From positions 4,898,001 through 4,962,000 of the forward strand of contig NZ_JAFBBY010000001.1 of NCBI RefSeq assembly GCF_016907515.1: a DNA stretch of 64,000 bases. Reading direction: 5' to 3'. The stretch's first letter is position 1. Each line of letters opens with the position of its first letter. The notes beneath the pieces are model-generated. The model ran no database searches. It was not told the DNA's origin and saw only the letters and a list, made by a program, of their open reading frames with translations. This DNA is from Nocardioides nitrophenolicus (GTDB lineage Bacteria > Actinomycetota > Actinomycetes > Propionibacteriales > Nocardioidaceae). The translations under genes were made by a program, and so were the position numbers. Shown piece by piece: positions 49,921-59,373 of this stretch.

Positions 49921-50802
49921 ATGCACCATGTGGGCGTGGAGGACAGGTCCGGGACGGTGCCGACCACGTTCGCCGACGCCCTGGGGGAGGCGATGGCACG
50001 CCGCGGCGCGACGCTGACCCACCTGCGCGACCGGCTCGCCGAGCGCGGGCATCCGGTCTCGCTCACCGCGCTGTCGTACTGGCGCTCGGGCCAGCGCGAG
50101 CCCGAGCGGGTGGCGTCGATCGAGGCCATCCCCGAGCTCGAGGCGGTCCTCGGGCTCGAGACGGGTGCGTTGAGCCGGCGGCTCAGCGGCCGGGCCCGAC
50201 GCCGGGTCGGCGCGGTCGAGCCGTTCGACTCGCTCCTGGGCGACCCCGCGGTCGACGCCGTGATCGGCGAGGAGGACGTGTGTCGGGTGTCCTCCCACCT
50301 GGTCGTCGACGTCGGAGCGCAGGGAGAGATCGTGCGCGCGCGGGTGCGTCAGGTCGTCGTCGCCGACCGCGAGGGGGTCGACGGCGTCACCCTCTTCGTC
50401 GGGCCGGACGTCGGCACCCAGGAGAACGCTGTCGTGATGACGGCGGTCGCCGGCTGCACGATCGAGGAGACCCATGACCTCGAGAACGGCATCCGCGGCT
50501 CCCGCCTGGTCTTCGAGCGCCCGCTCGGGCTGGGGGAGTCCACGGTGACCGAGATCGAGGCCACGACCGAGGGCGGCCTCGACCTCGAGACCGACTACGC
50601 GCTCGCCGCGGAGCAGCGGCTCGAGGAGGCGCTGGTGTGGGTGCGCTTCCATCCCGACCGGCTGCCTTCCCGGTGCTGGGTGTACTTCTCCGAAGGCGGG
50701 CTGCGGCACGACTGGCCGGTGGAGCTCGCCGGCGCGCGCAGCGTCAACTACCGGCAGACCGGCTTCGGGCCCGGGTCGCTCGGTGTCCGCTGGGAGTGGT
50801 GA
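49921..50802 (+). CDS. Helix-turn-helix protein, actinobacterial, function unknown
   Basis: A 293-aa protein. The N-terminal 90 residues look like an XRE-type helix-turn-helix, with FADALGEAMARRGATLTHLRD followed by LSYWRSGQREPERVASIEAIPELEAVLGL. The remaining 200 residues form a beta-rich domain not known to me (VVADREGVDGVTLFVGPDVG, EETHDLENGIRGSRLVFERP, WVRFHPDRLPSRCWVYFSEGG). The start is uncertain: ATG 49921 is used, but GTG 49930, 49936 or 49957 are possible. It is divergent from the ECF sigma operon with about 70 bp between. It could be a regulator with an unusual effector domain. Confidence 0.75.
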   Translation: MHHVGVEDRSGTVPTTFADALGEAMARRGATLTHLRDRLAERGHPVSLTALSYWRSGQREPERVASIEAIPELEAVLGLETGALSRRLSGRARRRVGAVEPFDSLLGDPAVDAVIGEEDVCRVSSHLVVDVGAQGEIVRARVRQVVVADREGVDGVTLFVGPDVGTQENAVVMTAVAGCTIEETHDLENGIRGSRLVFERPLGLGESTVTEIEATTEGGLDLETDYALAAEQRLEEALVWVRFHPDRLPSRCWVYFSEGGLRHDWPVELAGARSVNYRQTGFGPGSLGVRWEW

Positions 50803-50835
50803 GCCGCCGCCGTCCCGGGCCCTAGGCTGGGCCGG

Positions 50836-51180
50836 GTGAGCGATCCCGACTGCCTGTTCTGCAAGATCGTCGCCGGTGAGATCCCGGCCGAGATCGTCCA
50901 CGAGGGCGAGCGCACGATCGCCTTCCGCGACATCAGCCCGCAGGCGCCGACCCACGTGTTGGTGGTGCCGCGCGACCACGAGCCGAACGCCGCCGCCACC
51001 GCACACACCGACGCCGCGACCTTCGCCGAGATCGCCCTCACCGCGCGGGCCGTCGCCACCGCGGAGGGGTACGACGACTACCGCCTCGTGTTCAACACCG
51101 GTGCCGGCGTCGGGCAGACCGTCTTCCACACCCACGGCCACGTGCTCGCCGGCCGGCCGATGGGCTGGCCGCCGGGCTGA
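50836..51180 (+). CDS. HIT domain protein (HINT-like nucleotide hydrolase)
   Basis: Histidine-triad phosphoramidase, 114 aa. The sequence begins DCLFCKIVAGEIPAEIVHEG, continues IAFRDISPQAPTHVLVVPRD, and has the catalytic triad in GQTVFHTHGHVLAG (HxHxHxx). It likely hydrolyses AMP-lysine or similar adenosine phosphoramidates. The start is GTG at 50836. It stands upstream of phoH as usual in actinobacteria. Confidence 0.95.
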   Translation: MSDPDCLFCKIVAGEIPAEIVHEGERTIAFRDISPQAPTHVLVVPRDHEPNAAATAHTDAATFAEIALTARAVATAEGYDDYRLVFNTGAGVGQTVFHTHGHVLAGRPMGWPPG

Positions 51181-51290
51181 GCCCGGAGCCGGGCCCGCGG
51201 CGAGCAATCGAGTGGGCGTGCCGCGGTCCCGCCACGTACCATGGAGGGGCCGCATCGTCGTACCTGAAAGGCCGCCCGTCCCGGGCATCC

Positions 51291-52333
<1,043 letters not shown>

Positions 52334-52337
<4 letters not shown>

Positions 52338-52792
52338 GCATCGAGATCCTCGACGAGTCCGGCAGCGGACTCGACGTGAAGCACTTCTCCCAGCTGGCGC
52401 GGTTCGTGATGGACCAGATGCGGGTGCACCCGCTCGCCGAGCTGTGCATCAAGGCCGTCGACGAGGACACCATCGCCGAGCTCAACGAGAAGTGGATGGA
52501 GAAGGAGGGGCCGACCGACGTGCTCGCCTTCCCCATGGACGAGCTGCGGCCCGGCCTGGTCAACGAGGAGCCCGAGGAGGGCGTCCTCGGCGACCTGGTG
52601 CTCTGCCCGGCGGTCGCCGAGCGCCAGGGCGAGGCGGCCGGCCACGGCACCCTCGCCGAGCTCGAGCTGCTCACCACCCACGGCATCCTGCACCTGCTCG
52701 GCTACGACCACGCCGAGCCGGAGGAGCACAAGGTCATGTTCGGCCTGCAGGACCAGCTGCTCGCCCAGTGGCGGGCGCAGCCGGCCACATGA
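52334..52792 (+). CDS. ybeY: Endoribonuclease YbeY
   Basis: Zinc-dependent rRNA maturation endonuclease, 152 aa. The metal site is THGILHLLGYDHAEPEEH, which matches the HxxxHxxGxxH signature. CIKAVDEDTIAELNEKWMEK, then GPTDVLAFPMDE and GDLVLCP are conserved in the family. The GTG at 52334 overlaps phoH and the stop overlaps the CorC-type gene, giving a tightly coupled phoH-ybeY-corC cluster. Confidence 0.97.
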
Positions 52793-54093
52793 TCGCCGAC
52801 AGTCTCTGGCCGCTGGGAGCAGCGGCCGTCCTGGTGGTCCTCGCCGGCCTGTTCGCCGCCGCGGACGCGGCCCTCGCCGGGTTCTCGCGCGCCCGCGCGC
52901 TGGAGCTGGCGGCCGAGCAGCGGGCGGGCGCCCGCCGCCTGGTCGTCGTCCTCGACGACGCCCGGCGGCACCTCAACACCGCGCTGCTGCTGCAGCTGCT
53001 GTGCGAGATCGCGGCCATCGTCGTGGTCACCCTGTACGTCGACGAGCGGCTCGACGCGTCCTGGTGGGCGCGGGCCGGACTCGCGCTCGGCGTGATGCTG
53101 GTCGTGTCCTTCGTCGTGATCGGCGTCGCCCCCCGCACCGTCGGCAGGCAGCACGCCGAGGCCGTAGCGCTGGGGTGCGCCTGGCCGCTGTCGGCGCTGA
53201 CCACCGTGCTCGGCCCGGTGCCGCGCCTGCTGATCCTGGTCGGCAACGCGATCACCCCCGGACGCGGCTTCCGAGAGGGCCCGTTCCAGACCGAGACCGA
53301 GCTGCGCGAGCTGGTCGACATCGCCGAGGCCAGTGAGCTGATCGAGGCCGACGAGCGCAAGATGATCCACTCGGTCTTCGAGCTCGGCGACACCACCGTG
53401 CGCGAGGTGATGGTCCCGCGCGGTGACGTCGTCTACATCGAGAGCCACAAGAACCTGCGCCAGACCATGTCGCTGTTCCTGCGCTCCGGCTTCTCCCGGG
53501 TGCCCGTCGTGGGCGAGAACCTCGACGACGTCCGCGGCATGGCCTACCTCAAGGACGTCGTCCGCCGCGACTTCGAGGCCCCCGACGTCGAGCTGACCCA
53601 GAAGGTCGAGGAGGTGATGCGGCCGGTCGTGTGGGTGCCCGAGTCCAAGCCGGTCGACGACCTGCTCCGCGAGATGCAGCTGCGCCGCCTCCACGTCGCC
53701 ATCGTGGTCGACGAGTACGGCGGCACCGCCGGCCTGATCACCATCGAGGACCTGCTCGAGGAGATCGTCGGCGAGATCACCGACGAGTACGACGAGGCCG
53801 AGATCGAGGTCGAGCACCTCGGCGACGGCGACGACCCGCAGGCCAGGGTCCGGGTGTCCTCGCGCTACCCGGTCGACGACCTCGACGAGCTGTTCGGCTT
53901 CCCGATCGAGGAGGAGGACGTCGACTCCGTCGGCGGCCTGCTCGCCAAGCACCTCGGCCGGGTGCCGATCCCCGGGTCGGTGGTCGAGGCCCACGGCCTG
54001 CGCTTCGAGGCCGAGCACGCCGCCGGCCGCCGCAACAAGATCGGCACGGTGCTGATCTCGCGGGTTCTCGACGAAGAGCCGGTCGCGGACTGA
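52789..54093 (+). CDS. Hemolysin/CorC (CNNM) family membrane protein
   Basis: Membrane protein of 434 aa with an N-terminal DUF21/CNNM transmembrane domain (about 4 helices; [56 protein letters not shown]). Two CBS domains follow ([48 protein letters not shown]). A C-terminal CorC-HlyC domain ends the protein ([20 protein letters not shown]). The family takes part in Mg2+ or other cation homeostasis. The ATG at 52789 overlaps ybeY. A cytidine-deaminase-like gene normally follows; here two minus-strand genes intervene. Confidence 0.95.
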   Translation: MIADSLWPLGAAAVLVVLAGLFAAADAALAGFSRARALELAAEQRAGARRLVVVLDDARRHLNTALLLQLLCEIAAIVVVTLYVDERLDASWWARAGLALGVMLVVSFVVIGVAPRTVGRQHAEAVALGCAWPLSALTTVLGPVPRLLILVGNAITPGRGFREGPFQTETELRELVDIAEASELIEADERKMIHSVFELGDTTVREVMVPRGDVVYIESHKNLRQTMSLFLRSGFSRVPVVGENLDDVRGMAYLKDVVRRDFEAPDVELTQKVEEVMRPVVWVPESKPVDDLLREMQLRRLHVAIVVDEYGGTAGLITIEDLLEEIVGEITDEYDEAEIEVEHLGDGDDPQARVRVSSRYPVDDLDELFGFPIEEEDVDSVGGLLAKHLGRVPIPGSVVEAHGLRFEAEHAAGRRNKIGTVLISRVLDEEPVAD

Positions 54094-54112
54094 CCGGATG
54101 CGGCCGGCTCGG

Positions 54113-55045
54113 TCAGCCGAGCAGCGCCCAGGGATTCTCGCGATGCCACACCGTCGGGAAGTGCAGGCCGACGCCCTGCCGCTCGGCGAGCCGGGTGAGG
54201 ACCCGCATGGTGGCGTCGAGGTCGTCGCCGAGGTAGGGCAGCGCCCGAAGCGGCCGGTCGAGCGGCCGGAAGAAGTCGTCCCAGTGGATCAGCACGACCT
54301 GACGGGCGCCGACGGTCTCCACCGTCTCGGCCCAGTACTGCTCGAGATAGGCGTCGTCCTGGACCCCGAGCTGCCCGATCCCGAGATAGGCGACCTCGGC
54401 CCGCCGGCCGGCCAGCGCGCCGGGCCGGAAGCCCGCACTGCCCTGGACCAGCGCGGACCGACCGGTCTCGTGCTCGACGAGGATCGACCAGGCCTCGCCG
54501 CAGCGGTAGGCGTCGGTGCGCACCGGCGGCACGACGGGAGCGGTGATCGCACCGGGGTACCTGTCGGGCGGGCAGTGCTCGCCCTCGACCCAGGTCAGCC
54601 GGAACCCGCCCACCGTCATCGGCTCGCCCGGGACGACGACCTCGATCCGGTCGTCGGGCAGGCCGCCGCCGCGGCCGATCTGGGCGACCGACGTACCGCC
54701 GACGAGGCGGGCGCCGGTGCGCCGGGCCACCACCGCGGCGTCCATGGCGTGGTCGAAGTGGGTGTGCACGGGCGCCACCACGGCGACCCGGTCGATGCCG
54801 GCGCGAGCCAGGGTGGCGTCGATGCGGGCCTCGTCGGGCGCGATCCGGCCCAGCGCGACGCGGGGGAGCGAGGGGCGGGAGAAGAAGCCGTCGGTCAGCA
54901 CCGCGGTGGTGCGGTCCTCGATCAGCAGGCTCGCCACGCCGAGGAAGGTGACCCCGAGCCCGTCCGCGGCCTGGGGGATCCCGAACCGGTCGGCGTACCG
55001 GCCGAGCTCGGGGCGCCCCAGCCGCAGCCGCAGGCTCAGCGCCAT
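54113..55045 (-). CDS. MBL-fold metal-dependent hydrolase (UlaG-like)
   Basis: Metallo-hydrolase of the UlaG-type branch, 310 aa. Motifs are VTFLGVASLLIEDRTTAVLTDGFF, given in parts at residues about 32-54, APVHTHFDHAMDAAVVARR (metal HxHxDH) and QVVLIHWDDFFRP near the C-terminus. The charged WVEGEHCPP segment also resembles family members. It lies downstream of and in tandem with the small DUF1330 gene (2-bp gap). This minus-strand pair interrupts the corC-cytidine-deaminase neighbourhood. Substrate unknown. Confidence 0.88.
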   Translation of the reverse strand: MALSLRLRLGRPELGRYADRFGIPQAADGLGVTFLGVASLLIEDRTTAVLTDGFFSRPSLPRVALGRIAPDEARIDATLARAGIDRVAVVAPVHTHFDHAMDAAVVARRTGARLVGGTSVAQIGRGGGLPDDRIEVVVPGEPMTVGGFRLTWVEGEHCPPDRYPGAITAPVVPPVRTDAYRCGEAWSILVEHETGRSALVQGSAGFRPGALAGRRAEVAYLGIGQLGVQDDAYLEQYWAETVETVGARQVVLIHWDDFFRPLDRPLRALPYLGDDLDATMRVLTRLAERQGVGLHFPTVWHRENPWALLG

Positions 55046-55046
55046 C

Positions 55047-55334
55047 TCACGCGCCCGGGACGATGCGGATGTCGCGCTCGGCGCCGTCGCCCAGGGCGGC
55101 CAGCGCCTCCTGGTAGGCGGGGGTGTCGTGGGCGGCGACGGCTGCCTCGACGCTGTCGAACTCGATCAGCACCGAGCGCTCCTGCAGGCCGGCCTCGTAG
55201 ACCCGCTCCGGGAGCCCGCGGGCGAGGAAGCGGCCGCCCGCGGCGGTGAGCGCCGGCGCGGCCAGGGCGGCGTAGGCCGCCATCTTCTCGGGGTCGGTGA
55301 CGGCGCGGTAGCTGCTGATCCAGTAGGCGGGCAT
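55047..55334 (-). CDS. DUF1330 family protein
   Basis: A 95-aa ferredoxin-like-fold protein of the DUF1330 family (MPAYWISSYRAVTDPEKMAA, then GGRFLARG, VLIEFDSVEAAVAAHDTPAYQEALA given as two stretches, and ERDIRIVPG). Members are common and poorly characterised; dimeric alpha-beta barrels are typical. The ATG at 55334 is 50 bp from the divergent cytidine-deaminase-like start. It is probably co-transcribed with the MBL hydrolase downstream. Confidence 0.9.
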   Translation of the reverse strand: MPAYWISSYRAVTDPEKMAAYAALAAPALTAAGGRFLARGLPERVYEAGLQERSVLIEFDSVEAAVAAHDTPAYQEALAALGDGAERDIRIVPGA

Positions 55335-55384
55335 GTGCCCATCCTGCCGCAGTGCTCGCGAGCGGTCTCTGGGAGGATCGGTCC

Positions 55385-55729
55385 ATGTCCGACCTCTCCG
55401 CCGAGGACCAGAAGCTGGTCACCCTCGCCCGCGCCACGCGGGCCCGGATCCAGGCCGCCGAGGGCGCCGCCGTCCGCGACACCGACGGCCGCACGTACGC
55501 CGCCGCGACGGTCGACCTGCCCTCCCTCCAGCTGACCGCGGTCCAGGCCGTGATCGCGATGGCCGTCGCCTCGGGCTCCACCGGCGTCGACGCGTGCGTC
55601 GTCCTCGGCGACGCGCAGGACCTGACCGAGCCGGACGCGGCCGTGCTCGCCGACTTCGCCGGCGGCTCGGGCGTCGTCGTCCACCTGGGCGACGCGCGGG
55701 GCGCCATCGCGGCCACCGTCGCCCCCTGA
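55385..55729 (+). CDS. Degenerate cytidine-deaminase-like protein
   Basis: A 114-aa protein with the size and layout of the small cytidine deaminase that lies between the CorC protein and era in many actinobacteria (AEGAAVRDTDGRTYAAATVD, SLQLTAVQAVIAMAVASG). The catalytic zinc motifs (HAE and PCxxC) are absent, so deaminase activity is unlikely. The same loss is common in the actinobacterial versions. Here era does not follow; an ABC exporter does. The ATG at 55385 is the first in frame. Confidence 0.75.
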   Translation: MSDLSAEDQKLVTLARATRARIQAAEGAAVRDTDGRTYAAATVDLPSLQLTAVQAVIAMAVASGSTGVDACVVLGDAQDLTEPDAAVLADFAGGSGVVVHLGDARGAIAATVAP

Positions 55730-55795
55730 CCACCTGACGCCGGCCTCGGCCGGAAGGCCGGACGGGCGCTCGGGAGCCGAGGACCCGCGGTGAGC

Positions 55796-55824
55796 CATGA
55801 CAGATGTCACGGCCGGGTCATGAC
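55796..55824. promoter_or_regulatory. Palindromic sites upstream of the ABC/two-component operon
   Basis: TGACA-GA-TGTCA (55798-55809) and GTCATGAC (55817-55824) lie 45-73 bp before the ABC gene start. CATGAC (55796) and GTCATG (55817) also form an inverted pair. These are good candidates for binding by the operon's own response regulator. Confidence 0.5.
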
Positions 55825-55868
55825 GCCTGCCAGAGGCACCGGGCCCCGCAGCCGACCAGGCTGGGGCC

Positions 55869-56777
55869 ATGACGACGACCACGAACCTGCTGGCGGTCCG
55901 GCTGGCCGGGGTGACCAAGGACTTCGGCCGGGTGCAGGCGGTACGGGGGATCGACCTCGAGCTGCACCCGGGCGAGATCGTGGCCTTCCTGGGCCCGAAC
56001 GGCGCCGGCAAGACCACGACCATCGACATGGTGCTGGGCCTGACCCGGCCCACGACCGGCACCGTCGAGGTGCTCGGCCTCGAGCCGCGCCGCGCGATCG
56101 CCCGTGGCCTGGTGTCGGCCGTGATGCAGACCGGCGGCCTGCTCAAGGACCTCACCGTCCGCGAGACCGTGGCCTACACGGCCAGCCTGTTCGCCGACAC
56201 CCGGCCGGTCGAGGAGGTGCTCGAGCGCGCCGGCATCACCGACATCGCCGGACGGCGGGTCGGCAAGTGCTCGGGCGGTGAGCAGCAGCGGCTCCGGTTC
56301 GCGATGGCGCTGCTCTCCGACCCGGCACTGCTACTGCTCGACGAGCCGACGACGGGCATGGACGTCGAGGGCCGCCGCGCCTTCTGGAGCTCGATCCGCG
56401 CGGACGCGGCGACCGGCCGCACGGTGCTGTTCGCGACGCACTACCTCGAGGAGGCCGACCAGTACGCCGACCGGATCGTCCTCATCAGCAAGGGCCGGGT
56501 CGTCGCCGACGGCACCGGTCCCCAGATCCGCGCCCTCGCCTCCGGCCGCACCGTCCGCGCCTGGCTGCCGGGCGCCGACGACGCGGCCGCCGCCGCGATC
56601 ACCGCGCTGGGCGGCGTCGACCACGTCGAGGTGCGCGGCGAGTCGGTGACCATCCACGCCAAGGACAGCGACGCGGTCGCCCGCTACCTGCTGACCGAGA
56701 CCGCGGCCCGCGACGTCGAGATCACCGCCCAGGGCATCGAAGAGGCCTTCCTCAGCCTGACAGGAGACAATCGATGA
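55869..56777 (+). CDS. ABC transporter ATP-binding protein (export type)
   Basis: ATPase of an ABC-2 exporter, 302 aa. Walker A is LGPNGAGKTTT (about residues 41-51), the signature is CSGGEQQRLRFAM, and Walker B is LLLLDEPTTGMD, followed by the H-loop VLFATHYLEEAD. A C-terminal domain typical of drug and antibiotic exporters follows. It overlaps the permease gene by 4 bp. The exporter plus kinase plus regulator arrangement resembles self-regulated drug or lipid efflux systems. Confidence 0.95.
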   Translation: MTTTTNLLAVRLAGVTKDFGRVQAVRGIDLELHPGEIVAFLGPNGAGKTTTIDMVLGLTRPTTGTVEVLGLEPRRAIARGLVSAVMQTGGLLKDLTVRETVAYTASLFADTRPVEEVLERAGITDIAGRRVGKCSGGEQQRLRFAMALLSDPALLLLDEPTTGMDVEGRRAFWSSIRADAATGRTVLFATHYLEEADQYADRIVLISKGRVVADGTGPQIRALASGRTVRAWLPGADDAAAAAITALGGVDHVEVRGESVTIHAKDSDAVARYLLTETAARDVEITAQGIEEAFLSLTGDNR

Positions 56778-57553
56778 GCACCATCGACCCCACCACCCGC
56801 CGGGTCCCGCCCCTGGGCGGGTTCAACGCCACCGTGCTGCGGATCGAGCTGCGCCGCCTGCTGCGCAACCGCCGAACCATCATCTTCACGCTGCTCTTCC
56901 CCGGCGCGATGCTGCTCGCCTTCGGCGGCCAGCAGGGCTGGCAGGACAAGGTCGGCGACGGCAACGTCGCGGCGTACATCCTCGCCTCGATGGCGCTCTA
57001 CGGCTCGGCCCTCACCGCGGCCGCCGGCGGCTCCATGGTCGCCCTCGAGCGCTCCCTCGGCTGGTCGCGCCAGCTGCGTCTCACTCCTCTCAACCCGGTC
57101 GTCTACATCCTGATGAAGGCCCTCGTCGCCCTGGTCATGGGCGCCCTCGCCATCGCCGCGGTCAACGTCGTGGGAGCCCTGCAGGGCAAGGCGCAGATGC
57201 CGACCCACGTCTGGGTGGCCTGCGCCGTGGTCACGCTCTTCTGCACCTTGACCTTCGCCGCCCTGGGCGTGTTCGTCGGCTATGTCGTCCCGGGCGAGAA
57301 CGCCATGCAGATCCTCGGTCCCGGCCTCGCCCTCCTCTCGTTCCTCGGTGGGGTGTTCATCCCGCTCGACAACTATGCGGAAGGGGTCCGACAGATTGCC
57401 TACTGGACCCCGATGTACGGCGTCGCCGAGATCGCCCGCTCGCCGCTCACCCACGAGCTGCCGTGGTACGCCGTGGTCAACGCGGTCGCCTGGTTCGGTC
57501 TCTTCGTCGCCGGCGCGGCCTGGCGGATGAGCAAGGACACCGCACGCGTGTGA
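56774..57553 (+). CDS. ABC-2 type transporter permease
   Basis: Membrane subunit of the exporter, 259 aa, with about six hydrophobic segments (TIIFTLLFPGAMLLAFGG, YILASMALYGSALTAAAGG, LMKALVALVMGALAIAAV, VTLFCTLTFAALGVFVGY, ILGPGLALLSFLGGVFIP, AWFGLFVAGAAW). The C-terminal half has the ABC-2 motif GGVFIPLDNYAEGVRQIAYW, usual in DrrB/YvfS-type permeases. Its start and stop overlap the neighbouring genes, which shows a single operon. Confidence 0.93.
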   Translation: MSTIDPTTRRVPPLGGFNATVLRIELRRLLRNRRTIIFTLLFPGAMLLAFGGQQGWQDKVGDGNVAAYILASMALYGSALTAAAGGSMVALERSLGWSRQLRLTPLNPVVYILMKALVALVMGALAIAAVNVVGALQGKAQMPTHVWVACAVVTLFCTLTFAALGVFVGYVVPGENAMQILGPGLALLSFLGGVFIPLDNYAEGVRQIAYWTPMYGVAEIARSPLTHELPWYAVVNAVAWFGLFVAGAAWRMSKDTARV

Positions 57554-58680
57554 GCACTACGGTGAGCATCGTGAGCGAGACCGCGCCGACCCCGCCCGGC
57601 ACGGTGGGCCGGCGCGGTCCGCTGTTCGCCGCGGTCTGGCTGTTCTTCCTGATCGACCCGATCCGGGCCGGCCTCCAGGCTGACGACCGGGCCCGTGGCC
57701 TGACGGGCGTGGCGGCCACGGCGCTCTTCGCGGCGGTCTACATGCTGCTGTGGTGGCGGATGCGGGCGCGAGCGCAGGTCTTCGGCGATCGCGTCGGCGA
57801 GGGGGCGGGCCCGGGCGGCGCGCTGCTGCTCGTGCTCGCCGGACTCAGCGTGCTGATGATGGTGCTGCTGGGCGAGCCGGGCGTCGCCAGCCTCGTCTAC
57901 GTCGGTGTCGCGGTGGTCATGGTGCTGCCGACGCGCTGGGCCGCGCCGACGGTGGTGGCCATCGCGGTGACGGCCGTCCTCCTCGGTCTGCTCCCGGGCT
58001 GGGAGTTCGAGTTCGGCGTCGCGTTCGGCGTCGTGGCGGCCGCCATCGCGGTGTTCGGCATCCGCACGATCATCAACCGCAACGCCGAGCTCATCGCCGC
58101 CCACGCCCGCAACGCGGAGCTGGCCGTCGACAACGAGCGGACCCGCTTCGCCCGCGACCTCCACGACATCCTCGGCCACTCGCTGACGGTCATCACGATC
58201 AAGGCCGAGCTCGCCGGCCGCCTCTTCGACGCCGATCCCGAGCGCGCCCGGCAGGAGATCACCGACCTGGAGCGGTTGAGCCGCGACGCCCTGGCCGACG
58301 TACGCCGGGCGGTCGAGGGCTACCGCGAGCTGACCCTGCCCGGCGAGCTGGCCCGGGCCCGGACCGCGCTCGAGGCCGCCCAGATCGAGGCGCGTCTCCC
58401 CAACAGCACCGACGAGGTCCCCACCGAGCTGCGCGAGCTGTTCGCGTGGACCGTGCGCGAGGGCGTGACCAACGTCGTGCGGCACTCCGGTGCCCGCCGG
58501 TGCGAGGTGCTGCTCGGGCCCGACCGGGCGGAGGTGCGCGACGACGGCACCGGTACGACGGCCGCCCTCGTCCGGGGCTCGGGCCTCACGGGTCTCCAGG
58601 AGCGCGCGGCCGCACTCGGCGCGCGCCTGGTGACCACGCGGCTCGATCCCGGCTGGTCGCTGGCGGTGGTCGTCGAATGA
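57550..58680 (+). CDS. Sensor histidine kinase, NarL/DesK type
   Basis: Membrane sensor of 376 aa with several transmembrane helices in residues about 25-170 and the HisKA_3 dimerisation motif RFARDLHDILGHSLTVITIK, phospho-His at about residue 205. The HATPase region has VREGVTNVVRHSGARRCEVL and GSGLTGLQERAAALGARL. There is no large extracellular sensor domain, so it probably senses the membrane or the transporter itself, as DesK/LiaS-like kinases do. The GTG at 57550 overlaps the permease stop (GTGA). Confidence 0.94.
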   Translation: MSTTVSIVSETAPTPPGTVGRRGPLFAAVWLFFLIDPIRAGLQADDRARGLTGVAATALFAAVYMLLWWRMRARAQVFGDRVGEGAGPGGALLLVLAGLSVLMMVLLGEPGVASLVYVGVAVVMVLPTRWAAPTVVAIAVTAVLLGLLPGWEFEFGVAFGVVAAAIAVFGIRTIINRNAELIAAHARNAELAVDNERTRFARDLHDILGHSLTVITIKAELAGRLFDADPERARQEITDLERLSRDALADVRRAVEGYRELTLPGELARARTALEAAQIEARLPNSTDEVPTELRELFAWTVREGVTNVVRHSGARRCEVLLGPDRAEVRDDGTGTTAALVRGSGLTGLQERAAALGARLVTTRLDPGWSLAVVVE

Positions 58681-59285
58681 CCATCCGGCTGCTCCTCGCC
58701 GACGACCAGGCCCTGGTCCGCGGCGCCCTGTCGGCGCTGCTCGGCCTCGAGCCCGACCTGGAGGTCGTCGCCGAGGTGGGGACGGGGGAGGAGGCCGTCG
58801 CGGCCGCGACCGAGCACGCGCCCGATGTCGCCCTGCTCGACGTCGAGATGCCGGGCCTGGACGGGATCGCGGCGTGCGCGGCGGTCCGGGCGGCCAGTCC
58901 GGACACCCAGGTCCTGATCGTCACCACCTTCGGCCGGCCGGGCTACCTGCGCCGTGCGTTGCAGGCCGGTGCGTCGGGCTTCGTCGTCAAGGACACCCCG
59001 GCGTCGCAGCTCGCGGACGCCGTGCGCCGCATCCATCAGGGCCTGCGCGTGGTCGACCCGGCGCTGGCCACCGACTCGCTGGTGACGGGGGAGTCGCCGC
59101 TCACCGCCCGGGAGACCGACGTGCTGCGGGCGGCCCGTGACGGCGCGTCCGTGGCGGCGATCGCCGCGGAGCTCTTCCTGTCGGAGGGCACCGTGCGCAA
59201 CCACCTGTCGGCCGCGATCGGGAAGACCGGCGCGAGCAACCGCACCGAGGCCGTTCTCGTGGCTCTCGGGAATGGCTGGCTCTGA
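58677..59285 (+). CDS. Response regulator, LuxR/NarL type
   Basis: Two-component regulator of 202 aa. The receiver has acidic residues Asp9 and Asp10, the phosphoacceptor Asp55 (VALLDVEMPG), and Lys in FVVKDTPASQ. The C-terminal HTH is LTARETDVLRAARDGASVAA, followed by LSEGTVRNHLSAAIGKTGA. It overlaps the kinase stop by 4 bp. It likely activates its own exporter operon through the palindromes 45-73 bp before the ABC gene. Confidence 0.95.
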   Translation: MTIRLLLADDQALVRGALSALLGLEPDLEVVAEVGTGEEAVAAATEHAPDVALLDVEMPGLDGIAACAAVRAASPDTQVLIVTTFGRPGYLRRALQAGASGFVVKDTPASQLADAVRRIHQGLRVVDPALATDSLVTGESPLTARETDVLRAARDGASVAAIAAELFLSEGTVRNHLSAAIGKTGASNRTEAVLVALGNGWL

Positions 59286-59313
59286 AATCCACTTGGCCCC
59301 ACAGGACGCCACT

Positions 59314-59331
59314 GGTTGAGTGAGGTCAACC
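59314..59331. promoter_or_regulatory. Inverted repeat upstream of the 10-methyl fatty acid genes
   Basis: GGTTGA and TCAACC separated by GTGAGG lie 43 bp before the ATG at 59374. This is a plausible operator or part of the promoter; the factor is unknown. Confidence 0.4.
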
Positions 59332-59373
59332 ACCCGGCTGCCCGTCGTCGTCGGACAGGAGTATTTTCGAACC

